A DNA stretch of 33,312 nucleotides from Candidatus Altimarinota bacterium (GCA_021734785.1 JAIPIF010000008.1:1-33312); one strand, 5' to 3'. Shown: positions 1-8,479, counted from the first letter of the stretch. The notes: generated by a model from the letters alone, not told the origin. A program made the numbers and translations.

Positions 1-1728
1 GATCCGATGGATCTCACCGCGGCACACCGGACGTTGCCCTTTGACACGAGATTGAAAGTCACACACGACGGGAAATCCGTCATTGTGCGGATCAATGACC
101 GCGGTCCCTACAGCGGTACCCGAGTGCTGGATTTATCCGAAGCCGCCTTTGCCAAACTCGCGCCCATCGAACGCGGCGTCATTGAAGTAGAAATGGAACA
201 GTTTTCAGGAGCAAAGGAAGCGCTCCCGACGCTTCCCGAATTTGTGCGTGATGTCGTCTCGCCCGTAATCAAAAATCCCACTCTTCCCGAGGAAGTCGCA
301 GAAAAAGTCCAGGAGACACGCGGCGAGCAAACACCCGAACCGTCACTCCGCCAACCCCTGTTTGACGAAACCGTAGCCCACCTGTCTGAAGATTTTTTTG
401 AACGAATTGAGCTGCGGCATCCGGTCCCCCAAAAAGTAATTGCCGGCACCGTACTCAATATTTCTGGAACGATCGATGCATACGGACACGAAACCGTCAC
501 TGTGTTTCTCGATGCTGGGGGCGGGGAAACCCGGGAACAACTCCATTTCTCCGATGAGTTGAGTGGGAAAAACTTTGTCGTGCCGGTACAGTTTCTCGAG
601 CCAGGCACCTACAGGCTCGGCATCGTGATTGACGACAATCGTCGATCCAGGGTGGGGGAGATCGAGGTCGTTCGTCCCACCCGAGAGCGTCGCTTCCCCT
701 CGAGTGATCACGACTTTTCGCAGGCAAAATTTCAGACACGCGTCATCCCGGAAAAACAAAAGGTCGCCCTTGATTTTTTTCTGCTCAAGCCCGGCAATCT
801 CGTCAAAGTGATTTTTGCTCAGGGCAATCGCCGAGAAGCACTGCTGATCGAGGGAGGGCTCCAAACGATCGAACTCCCGTATGAATTTTTTCAGCAATTT
901 TCTGACGGCGGGCCATTTGAAGTCGAAGTCTATTTTGCTGATTCGGAGACGGGCAAGCTCGCTGATCGCCGTACAAACTGGCAGCTTTTTGAATCCCGCA
1001 CCTACCAGCTCGTCCCGGGGTTTCGAGACACCGAGAGTGAAAAAATATCGGTACAAAACTTCCCACGATATCCGAAATCGCTGGAGGAATTTCTTCTATC
1101 AGGAAAAGTGCTCGAAAAAGACGTGACGCTCAAAGATACTGTTTTTTGGCACACCCCAACGGGAAACATTCGAAAAATTCCACTGGTAAAAGGTCCCACG
1201 CCCGATCAGTTTTCGTTCCGGCTCATCCCTGAAGGCTGGGGGACACACGTGTTGGAGATTGTTTCAGACGAAGGAGAAATCCTGTTTAACCGCGCGCTCT
1301 ACTTCGCTGAAACCTACGTCCTGCCAGTACAGGCATGGCAGTACGAATCGCTCAATGGCAACAACTCTGTGGCTCTTCGCGATTGGGTCAACCGCCTCCG
1401 TCGAAATCGAGGGGTGAGTATTCTCACCACAGACACAAAACTCCAAGCGGTCGCCCAGCAGTACGCCGAGCAGATGGCTGCCGAAGATTTTGTCTCCCAC
1501 ACGAGCCCCACCGGCCTGACGTTTCAGGATCGGATTGAAAATGCCCATCTTCAGGGAGATTTTGCCGAAAACCTCAGTTTTGGATCGACGCTCGAAGTCG
1601 CCCTCCAGGGACTGGAAGAATCCGCTTCGCATTTTCAGCACATCATCGGCCGCAAGTGGAACTCCATCGGGATTGGACTGGCGCAGAATGACAAAGGCTG
1701 GTACGTGGTGCAGGTGTTTGGCCGGTAG
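1..1728 (+). CDS. RlpA-like (DPBB) / CAP-domain cell-wall protein, 5' truncated
   Basis: The frame is open to the first base, so the ATG at base 7 is internal and the true start lies outside the window. The first ~55 codons match the RlpA double-psi beta-barrel: TAAHRTLPF, then VRINDRGPY and RVLDLS. In RlpA lytic transglycosylases the catalytic Asp and His are eight residues apart; here the Asp at bases 1-3 and the His of TAAH have that spacing, so the active site may be intact. A middle stretch of about 300 residues is beta-rich and Ig-like (inference). The last ~130 residues are a CAP/SCP domain: QQYAEQMAAEDFVSHTSPTG, AENLSFG, and the closing GWYVVQVFG. Family knowledge suggests peptidoglycan cleavage or remodelling at the envelope. 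A signal peptide would lie upstream and cannot be seen. No clear terminator follows. Confidence 0.85.
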   Translation, partial: DPMDLTAAHRTLPFDTRLKVTHDGKSVIVRINDRGPYSGTRVLDLSEAAFAKLAPIERGVIEVEMEQFSGAKEALPTLPEFVRDVVSPVIKNPTLPEEVAEKVQETRGEQTPEPSLRQPLFDETVAHLSEDFFERIELRHPVPQKVIAGTVLNISGTIDAYGHETVTVFLDAGGGETREQLHFSDELSGKNFVVPVQFLEPGTYRLGIVIDDNRRSRVGEIEVVRPTRERRFPSSDHDFSQAKFQTRVIPEKQKVALDFFLLKPGNLVKVIFAQGNRREALLIEGGLQTIELPYEFFQQFSDGGPFEVEVYFADSETGKLADRRTNWQLFESRTYQLVPGFRDTESEKISVQNFPRYPKSLEEFLLSGKVLEKDVTLKDTVFWHTPTGNIRKIPLVKGPTPDQFSFRLIPEGWGTHVLEIVSDEGEILFNRALYFAETYVLPVQAWQYESLNGNNSVALRDWVNRLRRNRGVSILTTDTKLQAVAQQYAEQMAAEDFVSHTSPTGLTFQDRIENAHLQGDFAENLSFGSTLEVALQGLEESASHFQHIIGRKWNSIGIGLAQNDKGWYVVQVFGR

Positions 1729-1799
1729 GACTTGGACGAAAGGAGCGAAGATTTCGGGGCCATTTTTTTGGGAAAAAAGTTTTGCGAGGGCTTTGCGTG

Positions 1800-1808
1800 T
1801 GCTACAAT
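1800..1808 (+). promoter_or_regulatory. extended -10 promoter for the FnIII surface protein
   Basis: TG-C-TACAAT forms an extended -10 element ending 24 nt before the ATG at 1833. The -35 is weak: TTGCGA lies only 15 nt upstream of the hexamer. Confidence 0.5.
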
Positions 1809-1832
1809 TTTTCTGATCCTTCCTGAACAAAA

Positions 1833-2813
1833 ATGAAACACCTCTTTCGACCGTCGACGTTTCTGGTGGCAGCCAGTTTTTTTCTGATGCAAACTGCCTT
1901 CGGATTTTCCGTCCCCACGCAGGTGCCGAATGTTTCGGCAACGGTTGAAGCGGGCCAAGCGGTTCTCTCTTGGGACGAAGCGACCGACGAAGACGGCATC
2001 ATCATCGGGTATAAAATTTATTGGGGGACCCACTCAGTCCAGAGCATGGATGACCAGTATGACGCGGAAAAAATTGTCCCCGGAAATCTCACCTCCACCA
2101 CCCTGGAGCAGCTCACACCGGGGGTACGATACTACGTGGCGATGACGGCGATGGATGACGAAGAAAACGAATCGGAAATTTACTCCGACGAAATCACGGT
2201 CACGGTCACTGAAAGCGGAGCATCTGAAGAAACAGGAGACGCCGGAGGAACCGAGGAAGACGCACCGAACGAAGAAACGGGAGATCCCACCCCCCCCACG
2301 GAGCCAGAACCCCAAGAACCAGCCCCCGAAACCCCGCCCCCAAGCCAACCGCCCGCTGAGCCGAGTGAGCCTGCGGAGCCAAACACCCCTTTTGGCCCAG
2401 AAAAACCCGCCGCTCCGCCCGATGAGACTGCACCGCTGGATGCCAGTCATCTCCAGATCGATGTGAGTGAGATGGAAGAGGATGGGTACGTGACTCTCCA
2501 GTGGGAAAAGTCTCCCAATCTGGACGGCGATGTCACCGATCAGATTTTGTACGTGAAGCAGGGAAATGGTCCCTGGGACAGCGGTTATTCAATCGGTCCA
2601 GACCTGGAAGAACTCGAGCTGGAAGTGGATCCTGACAGCTACTACCAGATCCGCCTGGTGACCGTGGATGCCGCCGGAAATGAATCCGAGGGCAAAACCT
2701 TTGCGTTTTCGACGGAGCTGACCAAATCAGGACCGGCCGGAGCTATCGCCGGCGGAGTCGCAATTTTTATTCTCTTTTTGCTCCTTCTTTCCCGTCGTCG
2801 TCACGCCGTCTGA
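1833..2813 (+). CDS. Secreted, C-terminally membrane-anchored fibronectin type III protein
   Basis: 326 residues. The N-terminus (MKHLFRPSTFLVAASFFLMQ) is a signal peptide, probably cut after TAFG. A fibronectin-III-like domain spans about residues 30-130 (AVLSWDEA near its start, GVRYYVAMTAMD near its end). A Pro/Glu/Thr-rich acidic stalk covers about 130-205, and a second FnIII-like domain about 210-295 (YVTLQWEKS, SYYQIRLVTVDAAGNES). A single hydrophobic span, GAIAGGVAIFILFLLLL, precedes a short basic RRRHAV tail. The layout puts the ectodomain outside the cell on a flexible stalk. FnIII domains usually bind proteins or glycans; the ligand is unknown. The TGA stop overlaps the next ATG by one base, so it is translationally linked to the pseudouridine synthase gene. 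Confidence 0.85.
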   Translation: MKHLFRPSTFLVAASFFLMQTAFGFSVPTQVPNVSATVEAGQAVLSWDEATDEDGIIIGYKIYWGTHSVQSMDDQYDAEKIVPGNLTSTTLEQLTPGVRYYVAMTAMDDEENESEIYSDEITVTVTESGASEETGDAGGTEEDAPNEETGDPTPPTEPEPQEPAPETPPPSQPPAEPSEPAEPNTPFGPEKPAAPPDETAPLDASHLQIDVSEMEEDGYVTLQWEKSPNLDGDVTDQILYVKQGNGPWDSGYSIGPDLEELELEVDPDSYYQIRLVTVDAAGNESEGKTFAFSTELTKSGPAGAIAGGVAIFILFLLLLSRRRHAV

Positions 2814-3544
2814 TGGAAAAAAAACGACTGCAAAAATTGCTGTCCGAGCAGGGGATTTGCTCTCGCCGCGCCGCGGAGGATTTGATTCGCGCGGGAGATG
2901 TTTTGGTAGAGGGCAAAAAAGCCGAACTCGGACAAAAGGTGACCGGCGAGGAGAAAATTGTAGTGAAAGGAAAACCGATCGCGGTTTCAAAGAGCAGCGA
3001 AACTCTCGTCCTTGCCTGGCACAAGCCGCTCGGAGTCGAAGTAACTTTTTCCACCAAACACAGTGACGAGACACTGACTGCACAGAAAAATTTTTCAGCG
3101 ATGAAGAAAACGCTCGGTGGGCGCGTCATTCCTGTGGGACGGCTCGACAAAGATTCCCACGGTCTACTGCTTTTGACGAATGATGGGGAACTCGCCAATC
3201 AGCTGGCCCATCCACGGTACGAACACCCGAAAGAATACCGCGTCCGAGTCAACTATTCCGTTGCTGCAAAACAGGTGGAAACGCTTTCCAATGGCTCCCT
3301 CGATCTAGGGGAAAAAACCGTCTCTCCCTGCCACGTGGAAATCATCGAACCCAATGCGATAAAAATAGTTTTGCGTGAGGGCAGAAATCGGCAGATCCGC
3401 CGGATGTGTGAGGCGGTGGGGCTGGAAGTGGTGGAGCTGCTGCGTACACGGGTGGGAGCGATTGCCCTGGGAAACTTGTTGCCGGGAAATTTTCGAACGC
3501 TGAACACAGAAGAAATCGAGCAGTTGCACGGAGAAAAATTTTGA
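2813..3544 (+). CDS. rluB: Ribosomal pseudouridine synthase, RsuA/RluB family
   Basis: 243 residues, usual for the family. An S4 RNA-binding domain occupies about residues 1-55 (RLQKLLSEQGICSRRAAEDL, with VLVEG). The catalytic motif GRLDKDSHGLLLLTNDGE starts at residue 109; D112 is the nucleophilic Asp of the family. The C-terminal EGRNRQIRRMCEAVG signature is also present. The enzyme isomerises a uridine in rRNA to pseudouridine. The family gives RsuA (16S) or RluB/RluE/RluF (23S); the RluB assignment is a best guess. The start overlaps the stop of the upstream surface-protein gene by one base (TGATG), an odd pairing of unrelated functions but typical of compact genomes. Confidence 0.9.
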   Translation: MEKKRLQKLLSEQGICSRRAAEDLIRAGDVLVEGKKAELGQKVTGEEKIVVKGKPIAVSKSSETLVLAWHKPLGVEVTFSTKHSDETLTAQKNFSAMKKTLGGRVIPVGRLDKDSHGLLLLTNDGELANQLAHPRYEHPKEYRVRVNYSVAAKQVETLSNGSLDLGEKTVSPCHVEIIEPNAIKIVLREGRNRQIRRMCEAVGLEVVELLRTRVGAIALGNLLPGNFRTLNTEEIEQLHGEKF

Positions 3545-3596
3545 GTAGACTCAGCTCGCAATTTGCTCTTTGTTCCTTTGTAATCTTCTCTTTTTC

Positions 3597-3620
3597 ATTT
3601 GTCATTTGTAATTTGTAATC
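3597..3620 (+). repeat. three ATTTGTM heptamers upstream of yebC
   Basis: ATTTGTC, ATTTGTA and ATTTGTA in direct tandem, then ATC. The array ends 10 nt before the yebC ATG. Equivalent three-unit arrays lie upstream of dnaK and of the genes at 27424 and 29211. Confidence 0.8.
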
Positions 3621-3627
3621 TTTTCCC

Positions 3628-4362
3628 ATGTCCGGACACAGTAAATGGAGTTCGATCAAACACAAAAAAGCTGCCACCGACGCCAAGCGGGGGAAGATTT
3701 TGACGAAACATTCCAAAATCCTCGCCGTCGCCGGACGCAGTGACCCCAGTCCAGAGACAAATGCGGCGCTCCGCGTGGCGATTGCTAATGCCAAAGCCGA
3801 AAATGTGCCCAACGAAAACATCGATCGGATTCTCAAAAAATTGTCGGGCGAAGGCAAAGACGCCGCCGTGTACTCAGAACAAGTCTACGAGGGATTTGGC
3901 CCCGACGGCATTCCGTTTGTCGTGACCGCCCTGACGGACAACCAAAATCGCACGCTCCCCGCAGTGCGGACGGCTTTTGCCAAAAATGGTGGCACGCTGG
4001 GATCCACCGGGTCGGTGATGTTTCAGTTTGACCACGTGGGGGTGATCACCGTTGAAACGGGAGGAAAATCGGAAGATGAACTCTTTGAACTCGTGGCCGA
4101 AGCCGGGGGGGAAGATTTTGAGTGGGAAGCGGAGGAGAGTGAAATTCTCACAAAATTTGAAGACCTCTCCGCGGTGCGAAACGCTCTGGAGAAGAAAATG
4201 ACGGTCAAAAAATCAGAACCCCAATACCGCGCAAAAGATCCAAAAATTATTTCGGATGCGGAGATGCTTCGTCGGGTAGAAAAATTTGTCGAATCGGTCG
4301 AGGACGTCGATGATGTAGATGAGGTCTTTGGGGGATTTGACGTGGACGATTCACTGGCGTGA
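3628..4362 (+). CDS. yebC: YebC/PmpR (TACO1) family protein
   Basis: 244 residues, full length. The N-terminus MSGHSKWSSIKHKKAATDAK is the hallmark of the family, followed by the acidic central domain with YEGFGPDGIPFVV and the TDNQNRT motif, and then GGTLGSTGSVMFQF. Proteins of this family act in the cytoplasm as transcriptional regulators or, as shown for TACO1 and YebC2, help ribosomes through difficult stretches such as polyproline. The several Pro/Glu-rich stalk proteins in this window would be natural clients, but that is speculation. It is preceded by an 83-bp gap holding a heptamer array and no Shine-Dalgarno sequence (TCTTTTCCC directly before ATG). The C-terminus is very acidic (VEDVDDVDEV). 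Confidence 0.95.
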   Translation: MSGHSKWSSIKHKKAATDAKRGKILTKHSKILAVAGRSDPSPETNAALRVAIANAKAENVPNENIDRILKKLSGEGKDAAVYSEQVYEGFGPDGIPFVVTALTDNQNRTLPAVRTAFAKNGGTLGSTGSVMFQFDHVGVITVETGGKSEDELFELVAEAGGEDFEWEAEESEILTKFEDLSAVRNALEKKMTVKKSEPQYRAKDPKIISDAEMLRRVEKFVESVEDVDDVDEVFGGFDVDDSLA

Positions 4363-4404
4363 GAGAACCATCTGTGCAACAATTTTCCCGACTAATTTTT
4401 TTCT

Positions 4405-5337
4405 ATGGAGATGTTCTTGCCGCTGCTGATTTTCTTGCTTTCTGCTGTGGTCCTAGTCAAATCAGCCGATCTGCTGGTCGGGAATTCGGAGAAACTCGGG
4501 ATCGCGCTCAAAGTCCCACATTTTATCACGGGGGTTTTAATCCTGTCGCTGGGGACGAGCTTCCCCGAGCTTGCCACGGGCATCGCATCCGTGATGAAAG
4601 GGGAGCCCGAAATGCTGGTCGGCAACGTAATCGGGAGCGACATTGCCAATATTTTGATTGGGCTGGGGCTCCTGTCACTCATTGCTGGAAAAAGTATTCG
4701 GTACAAACAGGATATTTTTGAAGTCCATTTTCCGGTGCTGGTGATGTCCGTTTTTGCCCTGGTGGTGATGCTCTGGGACAGCGTCCTGACGCCCCTTGAA
4801 GGCGTGCTGTTGCTGCTGATCATGATCGGGTACATCTGGTTTCTCGTTTCTCACGACAAAGAGTCGCATGACGATGTTCCGGCACAAAAATTTTCCTGGA
4901 AACTCGTATTTTTTATTGTCTTGGGATTGGTGGGGCTCGTAGTTTCCTCGCATTTTCTGATTGAATCGGTGATCGACCTGGCCGACCGCTGGGGGCTGGG
5001 CAGGTCCAGCCTCGCGGCAACGCTTGTGGCCGTGGGGACGAGCATCCCAGAGCTGGTGGTCGGCTACTCTGCAATCAAACGCCGAAACACGGAAATGGTC
5101 ATCGGCAATATCCTGGGGTCCAATATTTTCAACATCGTGCTCATCCTCTCGGTGGGAAGCTTTCTCTCGCCGCTGAACGTTTCCTCATTGACCACGACCA
5201 TCATGCTGCCGTTTTTGCTGGGGACGCTGGCCGTATACTGGGTCACGTCCAAGGATAAAGAAATAACGATCCAAGAAGGCGCCGGGATGGCTGTCCTGTA
5301 CGTGCTTTTCCTGGGGAAATTGTTTGGTTTTCTGTAG
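4405..5337 (+). CDS. Calcium/sodium antiporter, CaCA superfamily (YrbG-like)
   Basis: 310 residues with about ten hydrophobic spans. The two inverted alpha repeats that form the ion path are both clear: GTSFPELATGIASVMKG (from residue 50) with LVGNVIGSDIANILIG, and GTSIPELVVGYSAIKR (from residue 211) with VIGNILGSNIFNIVLIL. The acidic Glu in each PEL motif and the Asn/Asp/Ser of GNVIGSD and GNILGSN are the usual cation ligands. A hydrophilic loop (SHDKESHDDVPAQ) separates the two halves. The family exchanges Ca2+ for Na+ across the inner membrane. ATG 4411 is a possible alternative start. It lies 42 nt after yebC in the same direction. Confidence 0.93.
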   Translation: MEMFLPLLIFLLSAVVLVKSADLLVGNSEKLGIALKVPHFITGVLILSLGTSFPELATGIASVMKGEPEMLVGNVIGSDIANILIGLGLLSLIAGKSIRYKQDIFEVHFPVLVMSVFALVVMLWDSVLTPLEGVLLLLIMIGYIWFLVSHDKESHDDVPAQKFSWKLVFFIVLGLVGLVVSSHFLIESVIDLADRWGLGRSSLAATLVAVGTSIPELVVGYSAIKRRNTEMVIGNILGSNIFNIVLILSVGSFLSPLNVSSLTTTIMLPFLLGTLAVYWVTSKDKEITIQEGAGMAVLYVLFLGKLFGFL

Positions 5338-5352
5338 AAAATATGGTAGAAT
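5324..5352 (+). promoter_or_regulatory. weak sigma-70-type promoter for the 657-residue protein
   Basis: TTGGTT, 17 nt, TAGAAT; the -10 ends 23 nt before the ATG at 5376. The -35 overlaps the end of the antiporter gene and is poor. Confidence 0.35.
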
Positions 5353-5375
5353 GACACGAATTTTCTTGTCATTCC

Positions 5376-7349
5376 ATGGCTGATTTTGGTTCCAGCATCA
5401 AAAAAGCATCCGATGCCGCCAAAGGCGTTGAAACACTGAAGCACTCTGACGGAGCGCGGGAGGTTGAAAAACTTGCTTCGCTGATAACAAAAGGAAAAGA
5501 AACCGATAAACTCCTCGACACCAAAGAAGTCCTCACGGAGAGCTTCACGGACAAAACAGATCTGGAGCGGCAAACACGCGAAAAAGCGAAAAAAGCCCCT
5601 TGGTGGAAGCGTGGTCTCAAGTATGTCATTGGCGGGGGATTTGGATTGCTGCTGGGAAAAGAAATTTTTGGAGGCAAAAAAGAAGACGTCGAGCAGGCGG
5701 CGGAAAACACCGTCGAGGTCGCGGAAGAAAGTGTCGACATCTGGACGGATGAGGAGCGGCTCAAAGAACTGAATGACAGCATCGAGCAGGGCAAAAAAAC
5801 CAAAGAAGAAATCGAGGAAATCGAACGAGAGATGAACGAAAAGCACGGATTTGTCCCCAGCGAAAAACCCACCAAAGACAACTGGCGTGTGTATCTCGAA
5901 GAACAGGAAAAAAAGTATGCCGACTACGGTCATCGTGACGCCTGGTCCGACGCCTGGGAAAAGACACGATTCCGATATGACAAGGAAACGGGCGAAAAAG
6001 AAAAGCGCAGCTTTGTCTGGCGTTTGTTTGCGTTTTTCCCAGCGGTAATCGGCACGTACAAAAAATGGAAAATCTTTGAAAAGATGAAAAAGAGCAGGAT
6101 GCTCGACACGGTCAAAACACTCGACGATAAAAAAGGCGAGGCCGAGAAAAAAATAAAAGAGGTCGAGGGAAAAATTGAGGAGGGGATGGAAGATAAACAC
6201 GAGGCTTTTAGTGCGGTGTTTGAAGAAAATCCGTACGCACTCAATCTGTCCAAACAGTATTTCCAAAAACTCGGATCGCTGCTGCACAGTGCGGACAAAT
6301 ATTCTTCGGCCGAGCGTGCTGAGCAGATACGATCGATTCATCGCGACATCGGCAAAAAGGGCGTTGCAAAATTTGGCCCGAAGTTTGGAAAAATGAAAAA
6401 TTTCGAGAAGTTTCTGCCCAGCATGAAAGTCAAAACCCGTGGCGGTCTTGTCTTTGTCGAGGTGATCGGGAAGTCGCTGGGGCAAGCCCTCCGTGCCGGA
6501 TCAGAGCGAGGCGGCTGGGCGACCGCCTGGGATGTGTTTCAACACGAAATGGCCGACGGGGACAACTGGAAAGATGCCGCCCCAATCTGGGGCACGATCC
6601 GGAGTTTTGAAAGACTCGGGGTGGACGACGGTCGCTCCCGCTGGAGCAAATGGCTGGAGGCGGGGCTCTCCCTCGGGATGGACGTCGCCACTGTGGTAGG
6701 AATTGTCGGTTCTTTGGGGGTTGCCACGCCGGGAATCATCGCTGCCCGTACCGCTGGGGGAGGGATTCTCAAATCCGGCATGCGAAAACTCGCTTTCAAA
6801 CAAATGGTGCGCGAATCTGCAAAAACAGGTGAAAAATTCGCCACAAAAACATTTACCAAACAAGCAAGCAAAACCGCTGGCAGGAAAATTGTTCGCACGG
6901 CAGGAGGGAAGGAAACTCGAAATATGATTATGCGCACCGCTGGTGGGAAGCTGTCATTTAAACTGCATCTGATGATGACTACGATCTCACAATTCTTTGG
7001 ATCCGAAGTCGAAGAAACCGTCGGCGAAGTCAAACACGATTTCCGCGAGAGTTTCTACACCCCCGAGCAAAAACGATTTCTCGAGCTTACCCAAAACGCG
7101 CAGTTTGACAGCACAGCCACCGAAGAAATGCCCACCGAAGCCGTCCTGCCAGAGGAGGATGAGCCGCCCTCGGTCTCCGCTGGCGCGCTCAAAGAAGCGG
7201 AGAAAAAACAGCAGGGAAAAGAAACTTCCCCCCTCCGAGTGACACACAAATCAGACGATGCTCCAAGAGAAAAAGACGAAAGCGCCCCCACCATTTCACC
7301 GTGGGAAAAAGAAAAAGAAATCGAGTACAATCAAAAAAACGCCGCCTAA
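5376..7349 (+). CDS. Large Lys/Glu-rich coiled-coil membrane-associated protein, unknown function
   Basis: 657 residues; I do not recognise the family. What can be seen: a charged N-terminal ~80 residues, then a basic WWKRGL followed by a short glycine-rich hydrophobic stretch (VIGGGFGLLLGKEIFGG, about residues 87-103); long charged helical regions likely to coil (about 125-160 and 235-280); a second hydrophobic patch FVWRLFAFFPAVIGTY near 215; and a third, longer one GMDVATVVGIVGSLGVATPG near 430-450. A short motif recurs around residues 500-530 (IVRTAGGK, MIMRTAGGK). The last ~100 residues are acidic, Pro/Glu/Lys-rich and probably disordered. There is no enzyme signature. Its stop overlaps the convergent gene's stop by four bases. 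The mirror ORF on the other strand (5064-6485) is Phe-rich and is a shadow. Confidence 0.8.
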   Translation: MADFGSSIKKASDAAKGVETLKHSDGAREVEKLASLITKGKETDKLLDTKEVLTESFTDKTDLERQTREKAKKAPWWKRGLKYVIGGGFGLLLGKEIFGGKKEDVEQAAENTVEVAEESVDIWTDEERLKELNDSIEQGKKTKEEIEEIEREMNEKHGFVPSEKPTKDNWRVYLEEQEKKYADYGHRDAWSDAWEKTRFRYDKETGEKEKRSFVWRLFAFFPAVIGTYKKWKIFEKMKKSRMLDTVKTLDDKKGEAEKKIKEVEGKIEEGMEDKHEAFSAVFEENPYALNLSKQYFQKLGSLLHSADKYSSAERAEQIRSIHRDIGKKGVAKFGPKFGKMKNFEKFLPSMKVKTRGGLVFVEVIGKSLGQALRAGSERGGWATAWDVFQHEMADGDNWKDAAPIWGTIRSFERLGVDDGRSRWSKWLEAGLSLGMDVATVVGIVGSLGVATPGIIAARTAGGGILKSGMRKLAFKQMVRESAKTGEKFATKTFTKQASKTAGRKIVRTAGGKETRNMIMRTAGGKLSFKLHLMMTTISQFFGSEVEETVGEVKHDFRESFYTPEQKRFLELTQNAQFDSTATEEMPTEAVLPEEDEPPSVSAGALKEAEKKQQGKETSPLRVTHKSDDAPREKDESAPTISPWEKEKEIEYNQKNAA

Positions 7350-8362
7350 AAAGTTGTTTTCCCGTTCCCGCTCTTTCCGTGGTTTACCCCATTTCCATTG
7401 AGATTTTCTTCAATATTTTTAATCGCTTTTTGCTGATCCCGTCGCATTTTTTCCGCACGGTTTTCCGAGATCTGCTGCACGACTTTATGCGGATGTTGTG
7501 CGTTTTCAAAAATCAAGGTCGCGTCTCGATTGGCCGTCTCGATTTCGATGTGCCCCAGCCCCAGTGCCCAGCGGATAAATCCGAGATTATTCGGAGCGAC
7601 GTTGGTAATCGAATCGTACATGATCCCGTTGGTGCTGGAACCAAAGAGTTCGTGGTTTTGGAGAATCACACGCTGATTGGTGATGTAGATCACATCGTAC
7701 GTGTAGTCGAGCCAGGCTTTGATGAAGAAGGCTCCCGCAAAAAAGAAAAACAAAACCCCGAAAGCAATTCCCATTCCGGCCCACTCCGTCCCGCGGGCCG
7801 AGAGAAAAATGAGCAGCCCCGTACTCGTAAAAATCAAGGGCACGATAAGATTCAGCAAGAAAATAATGGGATGTTTTTGGATAACCCGTTCGACCGTTTC
7901 ATCCTTGAGACTATAAAATTTTCCATGCCGTTTGGCCTTGCACCGTGCAAGTGCTTCCTGCTCGTAGCCGTACATCGTGCTAAACTTCAGGATTCGTAGG
8001 ATCCGCAAAACGAGAAACATTTCAAACGAGGCGAGCAATCCAAGTTTTGCGAGGAAAAAGGGGAGAATTGCAAGTAAATCGACGATCCCTTCCCAGGAGA
8101 CGAGAAAACGGAGCGGCCGTTTGTCCGACCAGATGCGGAGCAAATATTCCACCGTAAAAATCGTCACGGTAATCTGATCAAATCGGTACAGCTCATCGTG
8201 CAACCAAGCCAAATTTGGCATGAAATGTAGCGGAATCACCGCAATCGAAAAGATGATGAAAAAGGCCAACACGCCGTTGATTGCATGCGCCCGCGGATTG
8301 GCTGGATCGTGCAGACATCCGTGAAAGAAATTTCGCACCTCAGCAACTGTTTTGACCACCAT
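7346..8362 (-). CDS. Voltage-sensor domain fused to a membrane-linked bacterial PH domain
   Basis: 338 residues. Residues 28-130 look like the S1-S4 voltage sensor of ion channels: S1 (28-46); S2 with FTVEYLLRIW (69-78, acidic E72); S3 with EGIVDLLAILPFFL (91-104, D95); and S4 with FLVLRILRILKF (116-127), carrying R120, R123 and K126 at every third position. No S5-pore-S6 with a TVGYG-type filter follows. Instead there are two more spans (about 166-188 and 197-218) leading into a DUF304/bPH_2-type PH domain (YDVIYITNQRVILQ, IMYDSITNVAPN, LGLGHIEIETAN), then a basic tail. Family knowledge: voltage sensors can drive attached domains without a pore, as in voltage-sensing phosphatases; bPH_2 function is largely unknown. 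Coupling of the two is inference. Confidence 0.8.
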   Translation of the reverse strand: MVVKTVAEVRNFFHGCLHDPANPRAHAINGVLAFFIIFSIAVIPLHFMPNLAWLHDELYRFDQITVTIFTVEYLLRIWSDKRPLRFLVSWEGIVDLLAILPFFLAKLGLLASFEMFLVLRILRILKFSTMYGYEQEALARCKAKRHGKFYSLKDETVERVIQKHPIIFLLNLIVPLIFTSTGLLIFLSARGTEWAGMGIAFGVLFFFFAGAFFIKAWLDYTYDVIYITNQRVILQNHELFGSSTNGIMYDSITNVAPNNLGFIRWALGLGHIEIETANRDATLIFENAQHPHKVVQQISENRAEKMRRDQQKAIKNIEENLNGNGVNHGKSGNGKTTF

Positions 8363-8370
8363 CGTTGCAT

Positions 8371-8399
8371 TTTATGCCTGATTTTTGGCAAAAAGGCAA
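8371..8399 (-). promoter_or_regulatory. promoter of the voltage-sensor/PH gene, apparently leaderless
   Basis: On the minus strand: TTGCCT, 17 nt, CATAAA. The -10 ends 8 nt from the ATG at 8362, so transcription would start at or within about two bases of the start codon. Confidence 0.5.
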
Positions 8400-8429
8400 G
8401 TAGGGGAGAGAAATTTTTTGGAAAAACCT

Positions 8430-8457
8430 TTGACAATTTTTTTAGCAATCCTAAAAT
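8430..8457 (+). promoter_or_regulatory. promoter of the dnaK unit
   Basis: Consensus -35 TTGACA, 16-nt spacer, -10 TAAAAT. The -10 lies inside the CIRCE operator. The predicted start (about 8464) is some 16 nt before the 51-residue ORF. Confidence 0.8.
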
Positions 8458-8468
8458 CCGAGTGCTAA
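8442..8468 (+). promoter_or_regulatory. CIRCE operator (HrcA binding site) of the dnaK unit
   Basis: TTAGCAATC, nine bases, GAGTGCTAA. Against the CIRCE consensus TTAGCACTC-N9-GAGTGCTAA this is 17 of 18 arm positions with the exact 9-nt spacer. It covers the -10 hexamer, so bound HrcA would block RNA polymerase. HrcA itself is not encoded in this window. Confidence 0.9.
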
Positions 8469-8479
8469 AAAGTTTAAAA

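Noticed and set aside
5064-6485. 473-residue ORF on the minus strand
   Set aside because: Phe-rich mirror image of the Lys/Glu-rich gene at 5376; it also runs over the antiporter end and has no recognisable domain.
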